NCBI GenBank assembly: GCA_038216155.1
Contig: JBBQQH010000027.1
Coordinates: forward strand, 1 to 44,123
Origin: SZAS-103 sp038216155
Lineage (GTDB): Bacteria; Pseudomonadota; Gammaproteobacteria; Xanthomonadales; Xanthomonadaceae
Length of the DNA: 44,123 bases
Direction of reading: 5' to 3'
Shown piece by piece: positions 1-7,965 of the stretch; the stretch's first letter is position 1, and each line of letters opens with the position of its first letter. The notes below the pieces were generated by a model that saw nothing but the letters and a program-made list of their open reading frames with translations, had not been told where the DNA came from and did not search any database. Position numbers and translations under genes: made by a program.

Positions 1-23
1 GGGGGGGGGGGGGGGGGGGGGGG
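1..23. other. Poly-G run at window edge (probable artefact)
   Basis: The first 23 bases are all G, immediately followed by ordinary coding sequence whose stop codon begins at position 28. A terminal G homopolymer in an otherwise mixed-composition genome is typical of no-signal base calls in two-colour sequencing carried into a contig end. It has no visible biological role. A true G-tract cannot be fully excluded from the sequence alone. Confidence 0.75.
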
Positions 24-27
24 TACG

Positions 28-735
28 TCAGGGTGAGCAATTGCGCAACTCAGGCCAGCCGCCCTCGAAGCGCATGCCTTGAACGATGGCGTCCTTGAGC
101 TGCGCGGCTTGGCCTTGCCAGTCAGTATATTTTTCGCCACCAGACAAGAAGGTGAATCCAAATTTCAGGTAAATGTCTTCGCTCAGCGGAACCACATAGT
201 CTTCGTTGTTATAGCGGCCGCTCTCTCCGAACACCAAAGCGACTGCACCAGCTAGACGTGTAGGTTGCGATTTGATCACGTAGTGGCGCATGTATTGATC
301 CTGTCCGCCCAACTCTACAAATTTTCGATGCTCCTCATCGATCTGATCCTGCAGCATCTGTCTCAATGAATTCTCACAAGTCGCTTTCACACCGTGCGGC
401 GCACGCATCACCGCGAGCTTAATCGCGACACTTCCGTGCACCCCTTCCCAGAACGGTCCGCGCCAGTCCCAAAGTTCGTCGACCAGCATGACCGGCTTCC
501 CTGCTAATTGACCGAGGTCGAAGCGAGTCACCACAGGAGTTCGATCAACATCCTTACTCAGTCCCTTGGTGGGCAGCGGCATGCGCAAGACGCGACCTGA
601 CAACTCGAACGTCGTCGCCGAAAGATTCCTGGAATCTGGGCCTGATATCGCCATGGCTACCGGTGGATATGCGCAGGAGACAAGCACTAGCGAAACCAAG
701 ATACCCATTGCGACGGTAACGAGAAATCGATTCAT
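28..735 (-). CDS. Predicted lipoprotein, possible immunity partner of the adjacent toxin-like protein
   Basis: This encodes 235 residues. The N-terminus is a short basic stretch, a hydrophobic helix and a lipobox-like LVSC at about residues 18-21, so an outer- or inner-membrane lipoprotein is expected. The rest is soluble, mixed alpha/beta in character, with no family I can name. Its ATG overlaps the stop of the upstream gene by 4 bases (ATGA at 732-735), which implies translational coupling. Lipoproteins often serve as immunity proteins for periplasm-acting lipase or peptidoglycan effectors in Xanthomonadales. That role is inferred here only from the overlap with a hydrolase-like toxin fragment. 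A generic envelope lipoprotein is the alternative. Confidence 0.75.
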   Translation of the reverse strand: MNRFLVTVAMGILVSLVLVSCAYPPVAMAISGPDSRNLSATTFELSGRVLRMPLPTKGLSKDVDRTPVVTRFDLGQLAGKPVMLVDELWDWRGPFWEGVHGSVAIKLAVMRAPHGVKATCENSLRQMLQDQIDEEHRKFVELGGQDQYMRHYVIKSQPTRLAGAVALVFGESGRYNNEDYVVPLSEDIYLKFGFTFLSGGEKYTDWQGQAAQLKDAIVQGMRFEGGWPELRNCSP

Positions 736-1403
736 GGGTGCTGGTCTGGCGGCATGTACGGGAGGGTGTGAGGACTACGATTCTCATCCTGGAACAATCG
801 AGGAGAAATGACCAGCGAACCAACGAAGTGGGTTGGATGGAAGAGACCATTCATCCCAATGACTTGAGGTACAGCATCAAACGGATTATTGCGATAGCCG
901 GAACCGTCAATGCCCCCGAAATGGGTGACTCCTGCTCTTCTCATGATGTTGTTGGTGACGCCAATGTTATTGGCGCCTCCATGGAAGTCCGCATGAATGT
1001 TGCTGAATTGCTCATGTGTGGCGTTGTACGCGACTCGAATCGCCTCACTGAACATCGCTCCGCCTCCGCTATGTGCAACCAGATCAAGGCTGCGGCCTCC
1101 CTCCTGCACATCGATCAAAATCCGGGCCAGTTGTTTGGCGGCCGGCGTGGTCCAGCCGATCTTGTCGCGGAAGACCATCCAGCTGTCTACGAGGAGACCA
1201 TGCGAAGGGCTGTTGATCAGTTCGAAAGCCGAAGGCATCGGATTGACGTCGGCTTCCAAATGCTTCGCGCCCAGGTAAGCATGCCGCTCTTGGTCGCCGA
1301 GGATGCCGTTCAAGAACGCTAAGCCTTGCACTTCCTCCGTACCGATTTCACCAAGCACTGTCGGCCGGGCCGATCCGTTGTCCTGAACTCGAACACAGGT
1401 CAA
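732..1403 (-). CDS. Serine-hydrolase toxin-like C-terminal domain, 5'-truncated by a REP element
   Basis: The 223 residues contain AHSGGG at about residue 110, a nucleophile-elbow-like G/A-x-S-x-G motif of alpha/beta hydrolases, within LDLVAHSGGG. Downstream are several conserved-looking blocks: FHGGANN, THFGGIDG and a C-terminal SPHTLP. The overall look matches variable C-terminal domains of RHS-type polymorphic toxins from Xanthomonadales, though no RHS repeat core remains. The predicted start is a TTG with no good ribosome-binding site. The frame stays open for 16 more codons upstream and stops at 1452-1454, directly at the edge of a hairpin repeat (1455-1524). I infer that a larger secreted toxin lost its N-terminus when the repeat arrived. 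Whether the remnant is expressed is unknown. The overlapping lipoprotein could be its immunity gene. Confidence 0.55.
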   Translation of the reverse strand: MTCVRVQDNGSARPTVLGEIGTEEVQGLAFLNGILGDQERHAYLGAKHLEADVNPMPSAFELINSPSHGLLVDSWMVFRDKIGWTTPAAKQLARILIDVQEGGRSLDLVAHSGGGAMFSEAIRVAYNATHEQFSNIHADFHGGANNIGVTNNIMRRAGVTHFGGIDGSGYRNNPFDAVPQVIGMNGLFHPTHFVGSLVISPRLFQDENRSPHTLPYMPPDQHP

Positions 1404-1454
1404 TGGGCCGCTGCCACCACACTGACCATTTGCTGCTGGGGTCGCGATACCTCA

Positions 1455-1524
1455 GGGTCAGAGAACATTTCCGTTTGAAACGCACCGCGCTGTGGGTCTG
1501 CATCGAGGAAATGTTCTCTGCCCC
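1455..1524. repeat. REP-like hairpin with near-perfect 18-bp arms
   Basis: The left arm at 1455-1472 (GGGTCAGAGAACATTTCC) is matched by the right arm at 1507-1524 with a single mismatch, leaving a loop of about 34 bases. The GGGTCAGAG opening is typical of REP sequences linked to REP-associated tyrosine transposases in Xanthomonadales. Related partial copies occur near 14954 and 17001. The element abuts the point where the toxin-like frame at 732-1403 loses its upstream part. Confidence 0.7.
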
Positions 1525-1543
1525 CGTTTTCGCCCTTTTTCAA

Positions 1544-1804
1544 TTAACTCGTATCGTCTTTGATTCGCTCCACCCGCTCGCGGTACTCACTCACGTTGTC
1601 GCCAGGGATGCCCGTCTCGCGCGTACCTTTGACCTCGTCGAACTTGTGGTCCGTGCCGGTCACCGGCTTGGCCACGACCGCCGTTTCGTGTTCGAAATCG
1701 TGCGATTTGTCGGTGTTGCGGTAGTACCGGTACAAGGCCCAATAGAGCCCGGCTGCGCCGGCTGGGCCGAGCAGGAGTATGCCTAGTCCGCCATCGTCGC
1801 TCAT
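1544..1804 (-). CDS. Small single-pass membrane protein of the SPFH/zinc-ribbon module
   Basis: This 86-residue protein starts at an ATG overlapping the stop of the upstream zinc-ribbon gene (TCAT at 1801-1804 read on the minus strand), a strong sign of coupled translation. Residues 5-27 are hydrophobic and glycine-rich (ending YWALYRYY), giving one membrane helix near the N-terminus. The remaining ~60 residues are polar and charged, presumably cytoplasmic or periplasmic. No named family is recognised. A longer reading of the same frame, starting upstream at 2194, would overlap the zinc-ribbon gene out of frame and is rejected. Position suggests a third component of the membrane module encoded at 1801-4459. 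Confidence 0.7.
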   Translation of the reverse strand: MSDDGGLGILLLGPAGAAGLYWALYRYYRNTDKSHDFEHETAVVAKPVTGTDHKFDEVKGTRETGIPGDNVSEYRERVERIKDDTS

Positions 1805-3090
1805 GACGAGTTCCCCACGATAAAGAGTGCAAAGGTTTCGAGGATTGTGCCGACGGTGAGCGCGGTCATGATGAGCTTCCACTGCTGCACCGGCACGCTG
1901 CCCATGGTTTCGCCGGTGCGACCGTTGACCGCGATGTAATGCAGCATTCCGCCGTTGGCGCCCGGCTGGTGGTACGAATACAGCCACACCGGCAGGTACA
2001 TCGACACCCAGCGCGTGCCATGGACGCTGAGCCGTTCGCGCTCCCAGCGTACGCCGCGATCGTATTGCTCCACCGATTTCTGGACTTGCGCGCGGCCGAT
2101 TGACAGCAGCTCGTCTTCCAGTCGTGGGCGGAGTTTTTCCACGCCCTGGTCGCGCTTCTCCGAAGTAATGCCCACCAGGTAGGACGCGTTCCATTTCACC
2201 GCGTTCTTGGTGTCGAACGGCAGGATCGTGTTGATGATGTTGTTGGTGTTGGTGCGCGTGTCGAGATTGCCGCGTGTGCTGGAGGATTCCATCGGCAGGT
2301 CGTCCACGGTGAAGTCGACGTGCCGTTCCACTTTGTAAACATCGGCGTCGTAGTAGGTCTTCTTGTCTGACGTGTAGCTGCGCGTCTCGATTTCGCCTTC
2401 ACCGGTGACGTCGACGCTGGTATTGCCGTCGACGATCATGTACGGCAGGTAGACGCTAACGACATTTTCCGGCGTGAACTGTTCCTTGAATTCCTTCAGC
2501 GCGAACAGTCGCCGCTTGTCGACGAACTGGCGGATGCGCGCGACCGCATCGTCCTTTTTGATGTGGAAGGGCAGCACCGCGTCGGGCACCGCGCCGTTCG
2601 GTATCTGCTCGTTGACGCCGAAGATGTGGCGGCACCAATGGCAACGCGCCGTCATCGCGTTTTCAGTATTGACCGTCACCTCAGCGCCGCAGGCGGGGCA
2701 CTTGAAGGTCATCAGGGTGGCGGCGTCCGCCGCGATGTCCCGCGCACCGGACGCGATGACCGTGCCGGTGAGCGTGTCGATGCCCTCACCGAGCCCGAAT
2801 TCTTCCTCGACCCGCTCGGCATGCCATTCGTTGCGGCAGTACAGACAGATCAGCAGGTCAGTACCGGGCTTCTGCCGGATGTCGGTCGAGCCGCATTTCG
2901 GACAGCGGTTGAGGCCGTCCTTGAGCTCGTCGGATGCGGTGTCGATGGCGACCGGGTCGGGCGCCTCCACTTCGTCGCGAATCGCTTTCGGCAACGTCGC
3001 CGGGTCGATCGGAAAACTGCCGTGTGGCGGCGGCACGTCCTGCGGCGAGCCGGGGCCGGTGGGTGGCGGCGGATTTGTAGCGTTCGACAT
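1801..3090 (-). CDS. TFIIB-type double zinc-ribbon membrane protein (YdjG-like)
   Basis: The protein has 429 residues. After a proline-rich start come two zinc ribbons: Cys63/66/82/85 (CPKC and CLYC) and Cys131/134/150/153 (CPAC and CHWC). A ~200-residue soluble region follows, then one C-terminal hydrophobic helix at about 406-426. Bacillus YdjG has a comparable zinc-ribbon plus membrane layout and acts with YdjH and the SPFH protein YdjI in linking PspA to the membrane. The SPFH gene upstream here (3308-4459) and the small membrane gene downstream (1544-1804) support a similar complex, but no PspA gene is in the window. Zinc binding is expected from the cysteines; the cellular role is inference from gene context. 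Confidence 0.8.
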   Translation of the reverse strand: MSNATNPPPPTGPGSPQDVPPPHGSFPIDPATLPKAIRDEVEAPDPVAIDTASDELKDGLNRCPKCGSTDIRQKPGTDLLICLYCRNEWHAERVEEEFGLGEGIDTLTGTVIASGARDIAADAATLMTFKCPACGAEVTVNTENAMTARCHWCRHIFGVNEQIPNGAVPDAVLPFHIKKDDAVARIRQFVDKRRLFALKEFKEQFTPENVVSVYLPYMIVDGNTSVDVTGEGEIETRSYTSDKKTYYDADVYKVERHVDFTVDDLPMESSSTRGNLDTRTNTNNIINTILPFDTKNAVKWNASYLVGITSEKRDQGVEKLRPRLEDELLSIGRAQVQKSVEQYDRGVRWERERLSVHGTRWVSMYLPVWLYSYHQPGANGGMLHYIAVNGRTGETMGSVPVQQWKLIMTALTVGTILETFALFIVGNSS

Positions 3091-3135
3091 GATGGTTGCG
3101 CCGTTTGCGATTTATTGATTCGGATCGTTATTAAC

Positions 3136-3264
3136 GCTTCTCCTGTTGGCGGGAGAAGCTGCCGACAGGCTGATGAGGGTGGTCGGTTGAAGCGCCGTCT
3201 TCACGCATTTCGTAAAAGGCCACCCTCATCCCCCTTCGGGACCTTCTCCCGCTAGCGGGAGAAG
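3136..3264. repeat. Inverted pair of REP-like palindromes
   Basis: Two palindromes face each other. One is imperfect, GCTTCTCCTG/GCGGGAGAAGC at 3136-3159. The other is perfect, CTTCTCCCGC-TA-GCGGGAGAAG at 3243-3264. Between them, GATGAGGGTGG (3172-3182) is the reverse complement of 3220-3230. The whole forms a BIME-like inverted REP doublet of about 130 bases in the gap between the SPFH and zinc-ribbon genes. Such hairpins can stabilise or attenuate mRNA, so it may tune expression of the downstream gene relative to the SPFH gene. Confidence 0.8.
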
Positions 3265-3307
3265 GGGAAGGCTAAGTCTAAGTCGCCGCATTTGTCAGCC
3301 CAATCAA

Positions 3308-4459
3308 TCAAAGACCGAGCGCTTTGTTTTTTGCCGTGTCGTAATCGGCCTGCGTGATCAGGCCGAGATCGAGCATCTCTTTGGCCTTTTTCAACTTGGC
3401 GATCGGGTCGTCGGCAGCCGGCGCGGCTGGTGCAACTGGCTGCTGCAAGCTGCCGATGCCGCCCATCATTCCCGACGCCATGCCCAGGCCCACGATCCCC
3501 GCCGCACCGCCGTTTTCGCCCGCTGACTGCATGCCGGCAGCGACGCTGGCCTGCAAATTAGCATTGCCGCGCGAGCCGGTCAGCGCGTCGGCGCGCTGCA
3601 CGGTCTTGAGCAGTTCCCGCGTGTTGGCGTCGTACTCAATGGAAACAATGGCGGTCTTGACGATCTCCAGGCCACGATCGGATTTCCACTGATAGCCATT
3701 CTCCACTGCAGCAGACAAGCTCTTGGCAAAACCAATCGAATCCTGCTGCAGCTTGGTGATGCGATGGCCCTTGTCGGCGTCGTTCGTATACAGACTGAAG
3801 GCCGGCGCGAGCGAACCCACCACTTCGTTGAAGAGCTGGCTGGCGGCGGCATTGTCCATGTCGGTGAAATCGAAGATTTGGCCTGGCTGGAGATACGAGG
3901 CCGGCACGAAGTGCTTCACGAACAGGATCGGATCGACGATCTTCAACGTGTAGGAGCCGCGCGTCACCGCGCCGACCTGGGTGTTGAGGAAGCTGTCGTC
4001 CCAGTAGATTTCGGATTGCGTGCCGAAGCGATTGTCCGGAAGCTCTTTCAGCGAGACGAAGAACGCGGCTTGCTGCGAACCCGGCTGGCCGCCGAACTTG
4101 AAACGCTCCCAGCTCTGCTTGACCAGCGAATCGACGACGCCATCGCCGGAGAAGATCGACTTCGAGTTGAGGTCGTCCGATTTCCAGATGTAACCGCCGG
4201 CCTCGGCGGCGAAGCCGGTGATTGCTCCATCCTGGAACAGCAGCAGCCCGTAGCCTTCGGGCACGACGATCTTCGAGCCATTGGTGATGATGTTCGAAGA
4301 CCCGTGTGTATTCGAACCGCGCCCGGCATTGGTGCCTTGTGGCACCGCCGCGAACAGCGCCGCCGTCGCTGGCAAGCCGCCCGGAACCGTGTAGAAGTCC
4401 TTCCACTGGTCGGCCAGCACGCCGCCAATTGAACCCTTCACTGCCTGAAATAGTCCCAT
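3308..4459 (-). CDS. SPFH-domain protein with C-terminal SHOCT tail (YdjI-like)
   Basis: The start at 4459 (MGLFQAVKGS) is chosen over an upstream in-frame ATG at 4519 because GGAGAGA sits about 5 bases before it and this N-terminus is typical of the family. The 383-residue product has an SPFH (stomatin/prohibitin/flotillin) core of the virion-core-protein type, an alanine/glycine-rich segment, a methionine- and glycine-rich hydrophobic patch, and a C-terminal SHOCT motif (DDPIAKLKKAKEMLDLG...) at about 350-383. SPFH proteins scaffold membrane microdomains, and SHOCT tails usually mediate oligomerisation. Together with the double zinc-ribbon protein downstream it recalls Bacillus YdjI with YdjG. 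Function in membrane-stress sensing is inferred, not shown. Confidence 0.85.
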   Translation of the reverse strand: MGLFQAVKGSIGGVLADQWKDFYTVPGGLPATAALFAAVPQGTNAGRGSNTHGSSNIITNGSKIVVPEGYGLLLFQDGAITGFAAEAGGYIWKSDDLNSKSIFSGDGVVDSLVKQSWERFKFGGQPGSQQAAFFVSLKELPDNRFGTQSEIYWDDSFLNTQVGAVTRGSYTLKIVDPILFVKHFVPASYLQPGQIFDFTDMDNAAASQLFNEVVGSLAPAFSLYTNDADKGHRITKLQQDSIGFAKSLSAAVENGYQWKSDRGLEIVKTAIVSIEYDANTRELLKTVQRADALTGSRGNANLQASVAAGMQSAGENGGAAGIVGLGMASGMMGGIGSLQQPVAPAAPAADDPIAKLKKAKEMLDLGLITQADYDTAKNKALGL

Positions 4460-4713
4460 GACATCTCTCCGCGATTCGTGGCCGGGCAAGGTGCCCAGCA
4501 TCCCCGGTGAACTATACATTCATGGGCGGCAGGTAGAAAAATGGTTTCAGGGACACTTCCTGATGTTGGAATGCAGCTTGTGCTGACCCTTTCTTGTGTT
4601 GTCCAAAGTCTTGTGCGGCGGGCGGTAGTCTCGCCGTACCGTTTAAAGGTCAGCTCAGGTCATGCGTTCGTCATGCGTATAAACTCGATGGTTTACAAAC
4701 CGGACACCAAGCG

Positions 4714-5670
4714 ATGAAACCAGCGCCAATGCCGCCCGACGAACGTAGCCGCCTGGAAACGTTGCGCGCGCTGAATCTGCTTGACTCCGCCCCCGAGGAG
4801 CGTTTCGACCGGCTCACCCGGATGGCCCGACGGATGTTCGGCGTGCCAATTTCCCTGGTCAGCCTGATCGATGCCAACCGTCAATGGTTCAAGTCCAACC
4901 AAGGCATGGATGCCACGGAGACGCCTCGGGATGCTTCCTTCTGCGGCCACGCGCTGTTGGGTGACGACATCCTGCTGATTCCGGATGCGACTCTGGACGA
5001 ACGCTTTTTCGACAATCCGCTGGTGATCGACAACCCAAACATTCGCTTCTATGCGGGCTGCCCGCTGAGGGTTCTCAACGGCAGCAAGATCGGTACTTTG
5101 TGCATCATCGATCGCGAGCCGAGGGAATTTTCGGAGGAAGACATCAAGTTGCTGCGCGACCTGGCCACGATGGCGGAACGGGAAATCGCTGCGGTTCAAC
5201 TGTCAACGCTGGACGAATTGACCCTCATCTCCAACCGGCGTGGCTTCATGGCGCTTGGCCAGCACAGCATCAACTTGGGAATTCGCGCTCGCGTTGTATC
5301 GATGATGGTGTTTTTCGACCTGGATGGATTCAAGGAGATCAACGATCGCTTCGGTCATGCGGAAGGTGACCGTGCGCTGATCGCTTTCGCCGAACGCATG
5401 CGCAGTGTGTTCCGCGATACGGATGTATTCGGGCGCATCGGCGGCGATGAATTCGCGGTGCTGATGAGCGGTGCCGATGACGCGATCATGGACGAAATCC
5501 TGGCCCGCTTTGCGGAATCGATTCGCGATTACAACATCACTGCACAGCGCGGCTACGACCTGGTCTATAGTGCCGGCCGCGTCGTCCACCAGGATGCGAA
5601 TGATTCGATCGAGACTTTGCTCGGCCAAGCGGACGCGCTCATGTATGAGCACAAGCATGGCAAGCGGTAG
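4714..5670 (+). CDS. GAF-GGDEF diguanylate cyclase
   Basis: This 318-residue cytoplasmic protein starts at ATG 4714; the frame extends 40 codons upstream but the earlier part looks non-coding. Residues about 15-165 form a GAF sensor domain of the kind found in many soluble cyclases (ERFDRLTRMARRMFGVPISL, then a C-G-H in SFCGHAL). Residues about 170-315 form a GGDEF domain with the intact catalytic signature RIGGDEF and metal-site FFDLDGFK. An RDTD sequence five residues before GGDEF fits the inhibitory I-site (RxxD), so product inhibition by cyclic-di-GMP is likely. The ligand of the GAF domain cannot be told. It is monocistronic and convergent with the PQQ dehydrogenase gene. Confidence 0.9.
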   Translation: MKPAPMPPDERSRLETLRALNLLDSAPEERFDRLTRMARRMFGVPISLVSLIDANRQWFKSNQGMDATETPRDASFCGHALLGDDILLIPDATLDERFFDNPLVIDNPNIRFYAGCPLRVLNGSKIGTLCIIDREPREFSEEDIKLLRDLATMAEREIAAVQLSTLDELTLISNRRGFMALGQHSINLGIRARVVSMMVFFDLDGFKEINDRFGHAEGDRALIAFAERMRSVFRDTDVFGRIGGDEFAVLMSGADDAIMDEILARFAESIRDYNITAQRGYDLVYSAGRVVHQDANDSIETLLGQADALMYEHKHGKR

Positions 5671-5720
5671 GTTCGAATTGGTGGTTAGAAAGCCGATCAG
5701 GTTCGCCGCGTCGTCGGCGG

Positions 5721-7685
5721 CTATTTCGTAGGTTGGTTGTCCAGCGCGAACGCCACGATTTCATCGGCGCTTCCCCAGAGTTCACCGTCGCCTCCAGCGG
5801 CGATCGCGATGAACTGGCGGCCTTCGGCTGCATAGGTCATTGGCGTCGAGCGTGCGCCTGCTGGCAGTGTGCCGGTCCACAAGACGTGTCCGCTCGCGAT
5901 GTCGAAGGCGCGCAGGTGTGGGTCGGGCGTCGCACCGATGAACAGCAAGCCGGTGGCTGTGGTGATCGGCCCACCGAGGTTGACCATGCCGTCAACCGGC
6001 CCAAGCGGCGTGCCGGCACCCGTGCCGAGCGGCACGTTCCAGACGGTCTTTCCAGTCGCCAGGTTGATCGCATGCAGCGACCCCAATGGCGCAGGCGCGC
6101 ACGGGCGTCCGCCGGCGGCGAAGAATTCGCGCTTGAGCACGTAAGGCGAGCCGTGCATCGACGCGAACTCCAGTCCGAGTCGTTCTCCGCTTTTGGCTTC
6201 GCGCGCCCGCTTGGTGGCTTCTGCATCGCGCGGCAGCAGGGTGATCACGGCGGCGATGCGGTTGGTGGGGACCACGACGATCTGACTGGCGGGGTCGAAC
6301 GCCACGCCACCCCAGTGCGCGCCGCCGATGTTGGAGGGCATCACCAGGGTTCCGCGTTCGCTGGGCGGCGTGAATGAGCCTTCGTTTCGCAGCGCATCGA
6401 ATTTGGCGAGGCAGGCGTTGCGCAGCGTCGGATCGGTAAGACCCTGAATCAGGTCATCGCGCGAGATTGAAAGCGGGCTCAGCGCAGGCAGGCTGCTGAA
6501 CGGTTGCGTGGCCGCTGCCACCTCGCCGAGTGCGTCGCTTGCAGGCACCTTGCGCTCTTCGACCGGAAACAATGGCACGCCGGTGTCGCGATCGAGCACG
6601 AACAGCTGCCCACTTTTGGTGGCGAGCAGCACTGCGGCCACTGGGTGCCCGCCGATGTTGATGTCGACCAGCGCCGGAGGCGAGGCATTGTCGTAGTCCC
6701 ACAGATCGTGATGCACGGTCTGAAACGCCCACACCTGCTTCCCGCTGCGCGCGTCCAGTGCAACCAAGGAGTTCGCGTGGCGGTTATCGCCCAGGCGCGC
6801 GCCGCCCCAGTAGTCGACGCTGGGCGACGTGGTCGGCAGGAACACCATCCCACGCTCGGCGTCGGCAGCGATCACCGACCAGGTATTGGCGCCGCCGGTG
6901 CGATGTGCAGCTTCGCCTTGCCAACTGGCGTACGCCGGATCATTCGGGTTCTGCGGCACCGGATCCCAACGCCACGCGAGTCGACCACTAACCACATCGT
7001 AGCCTCGCACTTCACCGCTGGCCGCATCCACGCGATTGTTGTCGGCAATCCCGGAACCCACCACCACCATGTCGCCCACCACTGCCGGCGGCGAGGTGAG
7101 TTCGTATTCGGAATCCCCGTCGGGTGCGTTGCGCAAACCTTGGTGCAGGTCGACTTTGCCCTGCTTTCCGAAATCCATGCACGGCTTGCCGTCCAGCGCG
7201 TCCAGTGCCAGCAAGCGGCCATCGAGCACGCCGGCGAGGATTCGGGTTTCGCACGCCGCACCGCTATGCTTGCCAGCGCGCGCCCAGTAGGAGACGCCGC
7301 GACTGACCGGATCGCCGAAGCCGATGGTGCGTTCGACACCGGCATCGAACTTCCAAAGTTCGCGACCGCTGGCCGCATCCAGCGCGATGATCTTTCCGAG
7401 TGCGGTGGAGAAATACATGCGCCCGGCAATCACCAGCGGCGTCGCCGACAGCCGCGCCGGACGCAGCCCCTCGCGGCCCGATTCGTTCTCTCCAGTGTGA
7501 TAGCGCCAGGCCACCGCCAGCCGCGACACGTTGTCCTTGTCGATTTGCGTGAGCGGGCTGTGGCGGTCTCCAAGGGCGGTGCGGCCGTATGCGCCCCAAT
7601 CGCTGTTTTCACTGGCGCAGGCAAGACCGGCCAACGTGCAGCCGAGGCCGAGCGCAAGCAGCGACGCAGATGTTTTGAAGGTCAT
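5721..7685 (-). CDS. Soluble periplasmic PQQ-dependent dehydrogenase (glucose dehydrogenase-like)
   Basis: The start at 7685 (MTFKTSASLL) is preceded by GGGAGA and begins a clear signal peptide ending near ACAS. The 654-residue product is an eight-bladed quinoprotein propeller: an N-terminal WGAYGRT...SPLTQID motif, repeated tryptophan-docking strands, and the HHDLWDYD block typical of quinoprotein glucose dehydrogenases. It lacks the five N-terminal membrane helices of classical Gcd, so it should be a free or loosely attached periplasmic enzyme. It would oxidise an aldose or polyol using PQQ. The substrate cannot be read from the sequence, and no PQQ biosynthesis genes are in the window. No cytochrome c domain is present. 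Confidence 0.88.
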   Translation of the reverse strand: MTFKTSASLLALGLGCTLAGLACASENSDWGAYGRTALGDRHSPLTQIDKDNVSRLAVAWRYHTGENESGREGLRPARLSATPLVIAGRMYFSTALGKIIALDAASGRELWKFDAGVERTIGFGDPVSRGVSYWARAGKHSGAACETRILAGVLDGRLLALDALDGKPCMDFGKQGKVDLHQGLRNAPDGDSEYELTSPPAVVGDMVVVGSGIADNNRVDAASGEVRGYDVVSGRLAWRWDPVPQNPNDPAYASWQGEAAHRTGGANTWSVIAADAERGMVFLPTTSPSVDYWGGARLGDNRHANSLVALDARSGKQVWAFQTVHHDLWDYDNASPPALVDINIGGHPVAAVLLATKSGQLFVLDRDTGVPLFPVEERKVPASDALGEVAAATQPFSSLPALSPLSISRDDLIQGLTDPTLRNACLAKFDALRNEGSFTPPSERGTLVMPSNIGGAHWGGVAFDPASQIVVVPTNRIAAVITLLPRDAEATKRAREAKSGERLGLEFASMHGSPYVLKREFFAAGGRPCAPAPLGSLHAINLATGKTVWNVPLGTGAGTPLGPVDGMVNLGGPITTATGLLFIGATPDPHLRAFDIASGHVLWTGTLPAGARSTPMTYAAEGRQFIAIAAGGDGELWGSADEIVAFALDNQPTK

Positions 7686-7965
7686 GCGGTTCTCCCTTGG
7701 TTGGTCGCACCGGCGACCGTATGCAGGCAGTGTGGTGTGGCATTCGCTGCTTGCAGCAATGCAGTGACCAGACGAGTGCAGGCGATGACCAAGTGCAGGA
7801 TCGGGAGACAAACTGCGGTTAGTCGGGACCAGTGCTGAGGAAGAAAAATGGCGTCACAGACAATTTCTGCAAGCATCACGGCGGGATACAGGCCGCGGAA
7901 GCACCGTCTGACAATCGAAAACCATGCATGCTGGTGCAACGCGGTCGTCGTAGGCGCCACCCACT

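Noticed and set aside
1544..2194. 216-residue frame covering the small membrane gene and upstream sequence
   Set aside because: Its first ~130 residues run out of frame through the well-supported zinc-ribbon gene and are arginine/alanine-rich shadow sequence; only the last 86 residues (from 1804) look real.
2474..3118. Plus-strand open frames over the zinc-ribbon gene
   Set aside because: They are antisense shadows of a gene with clear CxxC motifs and have no family features.
5705..5721. GCCGC/GCGGC hairpin between the diguanylate cyclase and PQQ genes as a terminator
   Set aside because: The stem is only five pairs, overlaps the PQQ stop codon and lacks a T-run on either strand.
6504..7838. 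444-residue plus-strand frame opposite the PQQ dehydrogenase
   Set aside because: Long antisense frames are common in GC-rich DNA. The composition is His/Arg-rich and the minus-strand propeller protein is unmistakable.
7682..7960. 92-residue hydrophobic minus-strand frame between the methyltransferase and PQQ genes
   Set aside because: It has hydrophobic stretches but no family resemblance and no good ribosome-binding site, and it overlaps the likely promoter and start of the PQQ gene.
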